Shown: piece after piece, positions 1-8,200 of the stretch | How the letters are laid out: every line of letters begins with the position of its first letter | Numbering within the stretch: position 1 is the first letter of the stretch | Assembly (NCBI GenBank): GCA_015486895.1 | Contig: WFQT01000277.1 | Location: forward strand, 1-14,878 | Length of the DNA: 14,878 nt | Reading direction: 5' to 3' | Origin: Anaerolineae bacterium | GTDB taxonomy: Bacteria; Chloroflexota; Anaerolineae; JAADDB01 | Translations under genes and position numbers: made by a program | The notes under the pieces: generated by a model | Database searches by the model: none | What the model was told of the DNA's origin: nothing | What the model saw: only the letters and a program-made list of their open reading frames with translations

Positions 1-1910
1 AGTTCAAAAACTGGATGAAAGACAATGCCACCATGCCTTCGGCCACGGTGACGTTGGCCGACCAAGACAACGATGGCCGGCAAGAAATATACCTGCACGG
101 CGGACAGATTAACTCGGTGGCCGCGGGGCCACAGCGCACCCGCACCGAGACCTGGGTCTCCGTGGACGGAGCACCTTACCGACTGATGGCCATCGCTTAT
201 GATCCTTCCGTCTGCATGTACCACTGGATTATTGATGCCAACCAGTTTTTCCGCTCTGGCCCAAATGACCGCTCTTTCATGCCAGCATTACCTTACTATC
301 AGTACGTGATCGACTCCCAAACATTAAAAGCGTGCTGGACGCGTCCAAATGAGATAGACGAGCTACGCAGCTTCGCACGTTTCCGGCTCGCTTTAGCCTA
401 TGCTTACAATCAGGACCCGGACAAAGCTCAGCAAGTTGTAAAAAAGGCCAACGCAACCCAGCCGGATGCCCTTTACACCCAGTGTCTGAATGTCTGGTGG
501 GACAGTTACAAACCAACTCACTCAATAACGGAAAGCTGCAGCGCTGTGAACAATTTCGTCACCACGCACCCAGAAACATGGCAAATGCTAACCGACTATG
601 GCTACACCAATCCTACCTTTGGCCCGGAAGATGTTTGTCCAGACTTAACGAAAGTATACGCTGGTGCCCCGGCAGCCTGTCCATTGTCATTTGCCGAGCA
701 GACGGACGTGTTGTTGCACTTCCTCAACGCCCACCCCTCCGATCTCCAAAGCTTAGGACAATACGTGCGCACTTGCCGCTTAGCCTCTCCTACTTTAGGG
801 GGCGTTGGCGCCACCCAATTCATCTCCGGCAGCCTAAGCGTGATCATCGCCCCTATTTACCACGCCGTAAGCGAGGACACCAACGCCTTAGGCCCCGACC
901 ACTCCCAAGGGAGGATGCTTGTCTTTACACCAAACGCCAACAACCATTACACGGTGACCCTCAACATCCCTGCTGAAGGCGCACCGTTGCTGCTGGCTGC
1001 GGAAGACTTGAACAAAGATGGCAAAACAGATTTAGTTTGGGCCGACCAGGTCTGTAGCGATGGCAATTGTGTGGCAAAATTACACGTCCTCAGCTACGAC
1101 GAGGGCAACTTAGTCGAGTGGTTAGCTGATCCAGCCCAAATGCCCAACGCTGAGATCACCTTTGACGACCGCACACCGGGCAGCGGGCAAGAGATCATCA
1201 TGAGCGGCGGCTACAATCACTTCCGAGATCGCCTGCCAGTGCACTGGCAAGAACTCTGGGAATCAGTCAAGGGCGCTCCATATCACCTGGCTTCCATAGC
1301 CTACAACCCAGTTGACGGCACCACTTGCCTGCGCTTCAAGCTCCGGGAAGCTAACGTAGCCATGGCCAACGGTCCCGAGGCCGGCTGGGGCAGTGCCATA
1401 GCCCTTTACAAGGAAGCCATTAGCAATAATACCCTGCGACCATGCGCTTTAGATGACACTCCCGGAGGCCAGGAAATCACACTTTTGCGCGGATTCGCCC
1501 GCTTCCGTTTAGCTCAAACATATGCCTACAGCGACGATCTTCCCGCTGCCCAAAGCGCTGTAGATGCTTTAGCGAACGACATGCCGGACAATCCTTACGT
1601 CGGGCTGACACAAAAATGGTGGAACAGCTACAAGGCCGACCACAATATGGACTTCGCTTGCCAAGCGGTAACAACCTACGCCTCTGCACACCCGCAGACA
1701 TACAATATTTTCAGCAGCTATGCTGACCTGGTACCAGCCCTGGGAGCATCAGACATCTGCCCGGTGTATCAGATGACCGCGGCGGCCAACCCAACACGCA
1801 TAACCGGGACGGAGACCGTTACTCCTACATTGCCAATCACCGGCACGGAGACAGTAACACCCACAACACCGGTAACCTCAACGGAAACGATCACCAACAG
1901 TGGCGATTGA
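1..1910 (+). CDS. Secreted FG-GAP / helical-repeat protein with duplicated module and Thr-rich tail (5'-partial)
   Basis: The frame is open from base 3, through four codons before the first ATG at 15, so the true start and any signal peptide lie outside the window. Numbering from that ATG gives 631 residues. Two FG-GAP/VCBS-like calcium loops are visible: D16-x-D18-x-D20-G-x-x-E24 and D331-x-N333-x-D335-G-x-x-D339. A module of about 200 residues occurs twice (about 13-210 and 380-587). Each copy has a VxGAPYxLxxIAY strand motif, a FARFRLAxxYAY helical (TPR-like) segment, a WWxSYK motif and a closing Cys-Pro. Scattered cysteines suggest disulfides in an extracytoplasmic protein. Residues 596-631 are three 12-residue Thr-rich repeats, probably a flexible linker or surface-spanning tail. 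It converges with the minus-strand cluster, so a shared role is not implied. Secretion and surface location are inferred; no enzymatic function can be assigned. Confidence 0.8.
   Translation, partial: FKNWMKDNATMPSATVTLADQDNDGRQEIYLHGGQINSVAAGPQRTRTETWVSVDGAPYRLMAIAYDPSVCMYHWIIDANQFFRSGPNDRSFMPALPYYQYVIDSQTLKACWTRPNEIDELRSFARFRLALAYAYNQDPDKAQQVVKKANATQPDALYTQCLNVWWDSYKPTHSITESCSAVNNFVTTHPETWQMLTDYGYTNPTFGPEDVCPDLTKVYAGAPAACPLSFAEQTDVLLHFLNAHPSDLQSLGQYVRTCRLASPTLGGVGATQFISGSLSVIIAPIYHAVSEDTNALGPDHSQGRMLVFTPNANNHYTVTLNIPAEGAPLLLAAEDLNKDGKTDLVWADQVCSDGNCVAKLHVLSYDEGNLVEWLADPAQMPNAEITFDDRTPGSGQEIIMSGGYNHFRDRLPVHWQELWESVKGAPYHLASIAYNPVDGTTCLRFKLREANVAMANGPEAGWGSAIALYKEAISNNTLRPCALDDTPGGQEITLLRGFARFRLAQTYAYSDDLPAAQSAVDALANDMPDNPYVGLTQKWWNSYKADHNMDFACQAVTTYASAHPQTYNIFSSYADLVPALGASDICPVYQMTAAANPTRITGTETVTPTLPITGTETVTPTTPVTSTETITNSGD
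1800..1907 (+). repeat. Three tandem 36-bp units encoding a Thr-rich tail
   Basis: The last 36 codons before the stop are three consecutive 12-codon units at 1800-1835, 1836-1871 and 1872-1907. They encode ITGTETVTPTLP, ITGTETVTPTTP and VTSTETITNSGD. The first two differ at one residue and the third has drifted. Synonymous differences between the units show the repeat is kept at protein level and is not a very recent slippage product. Such Thr/Pro-rich tails are common as flexible, often O-glycosylated, spacers on surface proteins; glycosylation here is inference. Confidence 0.85.
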
Positions 1911-1973
1911 AGTAGCGGAAAAGCAAAGTCATGCCGGTAAAAACGAAAGCGTGCCCACCCTATAGGAAGTTAA

Positions 1974-1999
1974 AAGGCCCACGTGTGCACGTGGGCCTT
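1974..1999. terminator. Bidirectional intrinsic terminator between convergent genes
   Basis: The arms AAGGCCCACGTG (1974-1985) and CACGTGGGCCTT (1988-1999) are perfect reverse complements around a two-base centre. Read on the plus strand the hairpin is followed by a weak pyrimidine-rich stretch (CCTTCTTG), and read on the minus strand by TTTTAACTT. It lies 64 bp past the plus-strand stop and about 80 bp past the kinase stop, where a shared terminator for convergent transcription units would be expected. Apart from it, I see nothing in 1911-2078. Confidence 0.85.
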
Positions 2000-2078
2000 C
2001 CTTCTTGTCCGGATCACCGGGCGCAAAGAGAAATGTCAGGCAGTGGATCGTAGATTCAGTATGCTGTAAAAGCGCCAG

Positions 2079-3488
2079 TCAATTACTCTCTATCAAGTGG
2101 CGGAAACGGCAATAGCGGGCAGTAAGGGCATCATCAGGGTGGGGATGAAAGACGCGCCCGCGCCCTTGCTTGGGCCAATGCCGGGGACGCCCAGCAGCTA
2201 TCCACGCTGCGCCACGGGCGGTGGCTTCCGTCTCCGGCGGGCGGTACACTGTAAGCCCGGTCAAATCAGCCAGCCGCTGACAGAGGTCAGATAGCTGCGA
2301 CAGGCCCCCACTAATTTGAATCCGATCTACCTTCACCCCGGCATTCTCCATCTCCTCCAGGTTGGCCTGTAACATGAAAAGGATGCTCTCCACCACCGCC
2401 ACCGCCCGCTCTTCCGGTGTGCCGTCTCCGACCAATACCGGCGCTGGGCCCGGCTTCCACCAGGGGGAACCCAAGCCGCCGATGGTATTGAGGAAAACGG
2501 GAGGCTCCATCACTTGCTCAAGCCATCCAGGCAGATGAAGTGTAATATCTGGGATACTCCAATGCTCTTCTGCCCAGGAGAGCGCCGCCCCGGCACCGTT
2601 GACCGTCCCTTCAATGGTATACTCGTTCCAATCCAGCCCGCTGCTGGCAAGGCTGCTCAGGAGTCGCGGGTGCCGGATAAGCCCGTCTCCCAAGGGCACA
2701 AGGATGAAAGCCCCTGTACCCAGGTTCACAATTGCCGTGCCATGACGTGGGCGCCCCAGACTATAGATGGCCGCGTTCTGGTCGCCGTTCACGGCTTTCA
2801 TCGGGATTCCCGTACCAAGCACAGTACCGTAATCGCAGGCTATCGGTTTACATTCAGGAAGCGTCTCCCGCGGGATAGCAAACAGGTTCAACAACCACGG
2901 GTCCCAACCGCGCCTCGCCAGGTTCCACAATTGGGTGCGCGATGCATTAGCATGGTCTACGACCAGCGGTTGCCCCTGGAGCATACGGAACAAGAGGAAG
3001 CTGGCCAGGGGGCCCAGGGCCAGTCTGCCTGCGTAAAGCGCCCGGCGGACTTCTGGAACGTGCTCCAGATACCAGCGCAATTTGCTCCCGCCGTAGTGGG
3101 GTGAAAGCGGAAGGCCGGTGATCTCTCTTATTCTCCCTGCGCTGGCCGACAGATTGCGCAACAGGTCGGCTGCTCGGCGGTCTTGCCAGCTCAACATAGG
3201 TGCCAGCGGCTTCCCCGTTTCCCTGTCCCAGGCAACTACACTGGAACGTTGGGTAGCCATGCCCGCAGCCACCACAGGCAAGCCGCGGATTTTCTCACTC
3301 GCCAGCACATCCTTGACCACATAAGCCACCGAGGCGGCGATTTCCTCCGCGTCCTGCTCCACTCTATCCGGGCCGAGACGCTGTAAGGAAACCCCACAGA
3401 AGGAGGACGTCCGTATCCGTCCCTCCTCATCGATAACCAGTGCACGGGTCGCGTGGGTACCCTGATCTATCACTAAGATGAGAGACAT
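2079..3488 (-). CDS. FGGY-family carbohydrate kinase, glycerol-kinase-like
   Basis: This cytoplasmic kinase would phosphorylate a sugar or polyol with ATP. The 469-residue protein shows both actin-like domains. Near the N-terminus is the phosphate loop DQGTHATR (8-15), then TQR (79-81) and SWQDRR (100-105). The catalytic-base region is GDQNAA (G235, D236), followed by NLGTGAF. A C-terminal ISGGLSQ and RPPETEATARGAAW block matches the FGGY signature. The layout follows glycerol kinase, but the Arg-Glu pair that holds glycerol in GlpK (TNQRE) reads Gln-Arg-Ser here, and the region of GlpK Tyr135 reads PHYGG, so glycerol may not be the substrate. The start at 3488 is preferred to the ATG two codons upstream because GGAG (3497-3500) is 8 nt from the former and only 2 nt from the latter. 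It is last in the minus-strand cluster, 195 bp after comM. Confidence 0.88.
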   Translation of the reverse strand: MSLILVIDQGTHATRALVIDEEGRIRTSSFCGVSLQRLGPDRVEQDAEEIAASVAYVVKDVLASEKIRGLPVVAAGMATQRSSVVAWDRETGKPLAPMLSWQDRRAADLLRNLSASAGRIREITGLPLSPHYGGSKLRWYLEHVPEVRRALYAGRLALGPLASFLLFRMLQGQPLVVDHANASRTQLWNLARRGWDPWLLNLFAIPRETLPECKPIACDYGTVLGTGIPMKAVNGDQNAAIYSLGRPRHGTAIVNLGTGAFILVPLGDGLIRHPRLLSSLASSGLDWNEYTIEGTVNGAGAALSWAEEHWSIPDITLHLPGWLEQVMEPPVFLNTIGGLGSPWWKPGPAPVLVGDGTPEERAVAVVESILFMLQANLEEMENAGVKVDRIQISGGLSQLSDLCQRLADLTGLTVYRPPETEATARGAAWIAAGRPRHWPKQGRGRVFHPHPDDALTARYCRFRHLIESN

Positions 3489-3496
3489 TGTCATTT

Positions 3497-3500
3497 CTCC
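3497..3500 (-). promoter_or_regulatory. Ribosome binding site deciding the kinase start
   Basis: GGAG on the minus strand lies 8 nt before the ATG at 3488 but only 2 nt before the ATG at 3494. This favours the shorter protein. Both starts are in frame, so the difference is two residues. Confidence 0.55.
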
Positions 3501-3550
3501 CAGGCCTTGCCGATGTCAGAAACTGGAGTCCATGGCCAGCCCCCACCCGG

Positions 3551-3572
3551 CCTCCCCCAATGTTGGGGGAGG
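3551..3572. repeat. C/G-rich 10-bp palindrome in the kinase leader region
   Basis: CCTCCCCCAA (3551-3560) and TTGGGGGAGG (3563-3572) are perfect inverted arms around TG. No T-tract follows on either strand, so it is not a typical intrinsic terminator. It lies 63 bp upstream of the kinase start. It may be a member of a dispersed palindromic repeat family or an mRNA structure; the window holds only one copy. Confidence 0.75.
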
Positions 3573-3613
3573 GGTCAGCATGGGCCTACAGCACAGCAAA
3601 TGAAAATGGCAGG

Positions 3614-3653
3614 TAATACGTAGTACGTGTCGGGTGATATGTACTACGTATTA
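3614..3653. repeat. 13-bp perfect inverted repeat (TAATACGTAGTAC) with 14-nt spacer
   Basis: TAATACGTAGTAC (3614-3626) is the exact reverse complement of GTACTACGTATTA (3641-3653). The spacer is GTGTCGGGTGATAT. The AT-rich, TACGTA-containing arms differ in composition from their surroundings. The repeat sits 31 bp past the comM stop. It could be an operator-like site, the hairpin of a dispersed repeat, or an mRNA 3'-end structure; no T-run follows it. Confidence 0.8.
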
Positions 3654-3683
3654 TGAAAATTCACGGCCTGCCGCCATCGCCGG

Positions 3684-5213
3684 CTAAGCCAGTGGCCGGT
3701 AGCGATATTGCAACGCCTCGGCCAAATGGGCCGGCGCGATCTGATCCTCCGCGGCTAAATCGGCGATGGTGCGGGACACCTTGAGCACCCGGTGGTACGC
3801 TCGCGCCGAAAGCTGGAACTGGCGCACCGCATTGCGCAGCAGCGTTTCCCCGGCATCATCTAAGCGGCAATAACGTTGCACCTCTTTGCTGCCGAGATCG
3901 GCATTATTCAAGCAGTGGGGGCAATCCTGGAAGCGGTGAAGCTGACGTTCCCGGGCGGCAGCCACCCGTTCCCGAATAGCGGACGATAGTTCCCCTTGCT
4001 GGCGGCTGCGCAATTTCTCGTAATCAACCCTCGGCACCCGCATGTGAATATCAATGCGATCTAAGAAAGGCCCAGAAAGCCGTTGCTGATAGCGGCGCAC
4101 GGCAGAGAGACTGCACGTGCACTCGTGCACCGGATCGCCGTAATAGCCACATGGGCAAGGGTTCATAGCGCCCACAAGCATAAAATTAGCCGGGTAAGTC
4201 ACCGAACCGGAAGCCCGGCTCAACGTTACCCGGCGGTCCTCCATTGGCTGGCGGAGCATCTCCAACATGTGGCTATTGAACTCTGGCAGCTCGTCCAAGA
4301 AGAGCACGCCCCGGTGAGCCAAGGAAATTTCCCCCGGCCGGGGGAAGCGGCCACCACCGATGAGTCCCGCATAAGAGATGGTGTGATGTGGGGAACGGAA
4401 AGGACGTCTGGTAATCCAGGGAAGATCGCTGGAGAGCAGCCCCGCTACCGAGTAAATGCGGGTCACCCCTAACGACTCCTCGAAAGAAATGGGGGGCAGG
4501 ATAGAAGGCAGGGCACGGGCCAAAAGCGTCTTGCCAACGCCGGGGGAGCCTACCATCAGCACATTATGACCCCCGGCCGCCGCGACTTCTAACGCCCGTT
4601 TGACATGCTCTTGCCCTTTAATATCGGCGAAGTCAGTGCTGTAGCGGTTTAACGCCTCCATGTCCTCAAAAGAGTGCTCCGGGAGATAAGGAGGGATCGG
4701 TACAACTCCGTTGAGATGGTTGGCCAGGTGTGTCAGGTGGTCAACGGGAATGACAGTCACACCTTCTACCAATGCCGCTTCCGGCGCATCAACCGCCGGC
4801 ACATAGAAATGGCGGACATTATGTTGTCGGGCGTGATATGCCATGGAAAGAATCCCATTCACATGGCGCACTGAGCCATCTAAAGAGAGCTCCCCAACGA
4901 AAAGGTCTTCATCCAAGTCATCCGGCAGTTGACTGGAGGCCATGAGCAAGGAAACCGCAATAGGCAGGTCGAACGCCGGCCCTTGCTTGCGCAAATCGGC
5001 CGGCGCTAAGTTGACAGTAATACGTCCCCGGGGGTAATGCAAACTGGAATTGACAATAGCTGCCCGCACCCGCTCCGCCGATTCTCGCACTGCCGCGTCA
5101 GGCAAACCGACTATGACAACGGAAGGAAGAGCTTTGTTGTAAATGTCCGTTTCCACGGTCACGGCGACGCCATCTAAACCGATCACCGTGCAGCTCTGGG
5201 TGCTGGCTAACAT
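3684..5213 (-). CDS. comM: YifB/ComM-family Mg-chelatase-like AAA+ ATPase
   Basis: ComM is a hexameric AAA+ helicase that drives branch migration when single-stranded DNA is integrated during natural transformation; YifB homologues are widespread. The 509-residue length is normal for the family. The N-terminal ChlI-like domain (about 1-170) has VGLPDAAVRESAERVRAA and the NLAPADLRKQGPAFDLPIA core. The AAA+ domain has Walker A GSPGVGKT (222-229) and Walker B LFLDE (304-308), then a Cys cluster NPCPCGYYGDPVHECTC and the RLSGPFLDRID arginine-sensor block. A C-terminal helical domain ends in SARAYHRVLKVSRTIADL. The ATG at 5213 follows AAGGAG with 9-nt spacing. Only 17 bp separate it from the preceding gene, so co-transcription is likely. 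The protein is intact and all key residues are present. Family assignment is firm; the transformation role in this organism is inferred. Confidence 0.95.
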   Translation of the reverse strand: MLASTQSCTVIGLDGVAVTVETDIYNKALPSVVIVGLPDAAVRESAERVRAAIVNSSLHYPRGRITVNLAPADLRKQGPAFDLPIAVSLLMASSQLPDDLDEDLFVGELSLDGSVRHVNGILSMAYHARQHNVRHFYVPAVDAPEAALVEGVTVIPVDHLTHLANHLNGVVPIPPYLPEHSFEDMEALNRYSTDFADIKGQEHVKRALEVAAAGGHNVLMVGSPGVGKTLLARALPSILPPISFEESLGVTRIYSVAGLLSSDLPWITRRPFRSPHHTISYAGLIGGGRFPRPGEISLAHRGVLFLDELPEFNSHMLEMLRQPMEDRRVTLSRASGSVTYPANFMLVGAMNPCPCGYYGDPVHECTCSLSAVRRYQQRLSGPFLDRIDIHMRVPRVDYEKLRSRQQGELSSAIRERVAAARERQLHRFQDCPHCLNNADLGSKEVQRYCRLDDAGETLLRNAVRQFQLSARAYHRVLKVSRTIADLAAEDQIAPAHLAEALQYRYRPLA

Positions 5214-5222
5214 CGGGGGAAT

Positions 5223-5228
5223 CTCCTT
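5223..5228 (-). promoter_or_regulatory. Ribosome binding site of comM in a 17-bp intergenic gap
   Basis: AAGGAG on the minus strand lies 9 nt before the comM ATG and just past the TAA stop (5231-5233) of the preceding gene. There is no room for an independent promoter or terminator in the gap, which supports co-transcription with the upstream glycosyltransferase-like gene. Confidence 0.7.
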
Positions 5229-5230
5229 GT

Positions 5231-8200
5231 TTACGGCAGCAGCGGGAAAGCGAGAACACGGCTATTATCCGCGTCCGCAACCCAAATTTGCCCTTTGCCA
5301 TCCACGGCAATGCCGTTAGGCAACTTGAAGGAAGCAGCATCGGTACCATAATTGCCAAAGACCGCTTTGATCTTGCCGTTGGCACTGAAAACCAGTACCC
5401 GGTAATTCTCCGGATCGGTGACGTAAACATCGCCATTTTTGGCAACTGCTAAATAGGGCTTATTCACCACCGACTGGCTGTCCCAACCTTCGACAGACCA
5501 CTCCCGCCGGTAAGTGAAATCCTTCGTAAAGACTTCCACCCGGTGGTTCCAGGTATCGGCGACGTAAATATTGCCTTCCTGGTCCACGGCGATGCCCACT
5601 GGCTCGTCGAACTGCCCCGGCCCGGCACCGACGCCACCGTATTGAGCCAAGAAATCCCCCCCTGGCGTGAATGTTTCCACCCGCTTGTTGCCAGTATCCA
5701 CGACCAGCAAGTTGCCATCCTTGGCGAACGCTAATGCCCGGGGACCGAAAAATGCCCCCGGATTAACCAACTTGCCGCCGGTCATGGCAGCATACCCCCA
5801 CATTTTCAGGAACTTACCGTTAGCATCGAATTTTTGCACCCGATGGTTCCAAGTATCGGCTACGTAAACATTGCCTTTTTTGTCTACAACGATGCCCCAC
5901 GGCTCATTGAACTCTCCCGACCCGGTGCCCTTTTGGCCCCACGTATTTAACAGCTTACCCTGAGCGTCAAAATGAACAATGCGGTTATTACTAGAATCGG
6001 CCACGTAGATAGTTCCATCGGGAGCGGCAGCCACATCGCGGGGGTGGTTCAACTGGCCAATACCAATCTGGTGCCTGGCCTGCAGTGTTCGCGTTACTTT
6101 GTCATAAGCCGACTGTTCAGGCAGCTTCACCTCTTGCGAACCTAATGTAGCTGTGCCCATGTCCCACATCTGCCGGGCGATATCCTTGCGGATAAAAAGG
6201 TAGAAATCGTGGCGGAGCGGCCAATCGGAGAGCTTATGCTGGTACTTCCGGTGCAGCACAGCGTCCCAAAAGCGGCCACGCCAAGCAGGATCGTGTAAAT
6301 CAGCCCAGAGAGAAGACCAAGTCAACCCCTTGTATCCTTCCAACGGCCACCAGATGAGGCGATACTTAAAACGATAATAATCGCGTTTCAGGTAAGGTTC
6401 CGCTTTGCCCAGATTTTTGGAACCGACAATCGCCACCGGTGCATCCTTGAACGTGTCCTTGTTAGGTTGAGCGCCATAGTACAGTTTGTTGGGGAAATGG
6501 CGCAGGTACCACTCCAGAGGCCAGGTGGAGTCGTCGTCGTAAGGCACTTTGATGGAATTATCCCCGTAGAGCCGTTGAGAAATGGCGGTAATTTCCCCCA
6601 TCACCCGCTTGATGTCCGGCGTAGCGTGGGCGTATACGATCGACTCCTTAACATTATCATAGTTAATGAATGCAGCCCGCCAGCTCACGTGCATTGTATA
6701 CACGCTGAGGAAAGCAATAATGGCTAGGAAAGACAACCGGGTCGCCAACCGTCCTCCCATGGCTTGCCCTTTTAGCAAAAGATACCAGGCAGCGACAACA
6801 AACAGCCCCAAAACCACTACCCACTGGATTGTCGCCTGCAACTGGGCCACATGTCGGCCGGCGAAGGGGCGCACTGTCCAAAGGCGGTCGATGAAGTAGA
6901 GGAAAAGGGGCACGACCAGCAACCACCAGAGACCGCCCTCCTTTTTGACCTTCTTCCAATCCAAGCGCATCAGCATGCGACCAACAAACCAGCCGCCTAA
7001 CAGGGAGAGGGGCACGGCGAAATGGATGATCAACCAGGGCATTTTCTCCCCTGCCCAGGTGTAGATGATGAAAGTCAGGAATACCCAATAGACTAAGAAA
7101 GTGATGAAATTCCGCCGGTAAGAGTAGTCAGCCCAGGTTAAATGTGGCTCCCGTTCTTCCCGCAGCGGCCGGCCGCTGACCCAGGCGACGATACCACCCA
7201 ATCCTAAGGTCAGCGGTAAGAACTCGTAGAGCGGCACCAGCAGGAGGTAGTAATACCACGGTTGGGAGCCCCTCCGCACGCCTTGTTGTACCAACCAGTA
7301 GCCCAAGGAACCGACAAAGCCGGTGCCGATGCCCTGGTAATTAGTGAAGAAAGTGGTGAAGAAGAGCACCAAAATGGTGTAATAGAGCAAGGCAGGCAGC
7401 CAAAACCGTTCTTTCAATAAAACATAGCCAACCGCCAAACTCACAACCAACAAAGGTACAAAGATGGTAGCCGAACGGATAATCCCCGCCTGCGAGTAGT
7501 CCACAGGGTTGGCGTGCAGAACACCCTGAACGATGAAAGGTGTAGTCAGTGGTAACACCAGGGCGAAAAGCATCACGGCCAATTGGAATGGCGGGGAATC
7601 CGATAATTCTTGAAGCACATCTCCACCCCGGATGACGTCCCGCACTGCCAGTATAACTAAATAAGAGCCGAGGATGGCGCCATAAATGAAAGCCACTTCC
7701 TTTGTAATCAGGCTAAAAGCTAAAGAGACGGCCACGCCGACCAGATACTTCGGCTTTTGTTCTTCCAAATAGCGGAAAGCATACCAGAGCAGCGCTATGA
7801 AAGCGACGATAGCGTAAATGTCATGGCGAATGTAGCGGGAATAGTACACTACCGAAGGAGAAATGAGCAGCAAAAAAGCGACACTAATGGCACCTAAACG
7901 GCCAATCCAGCGGCGGAAAGCAATAGGAAGCAAGACTAAAGCAATACCTAAGAGCGCCGGCACCAATCTCGAAGTGAAATCAGTGTCCCCGAAGAGGAAG
8001 TAAGCTAAAGCGTTCAGGTGGAAAAGCAGTGGCCCGTGCATCATTGGGCTGTGCTGATAGCCTTTGCCGGCATACAAATTGTAAGAATAAACCACGTGCA
8101 AACTCTCATCGTGGCTCATAGAGCGTACGCCTAACATATAAAGGCGACTAAAAAACGCCAGCACGGCCAAAACGAGGTAAGTGCCTTTCTCCCAATTCCA

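Noticed and set aside
2514..3104. 196-codon plus-strand reading frame antisense to the kinase
   Set aside because: It is fully covered by a kinase gene with recognisable motifs, its translation resembles no family, and it is a GC-driven shadow frame.
4083..4472. 129-codon plus-strand frame antisense to comM
   Set aside because: It covers the AAA+ core of comM, which is clearly coding on the other strand, and there is no convincing start signal.
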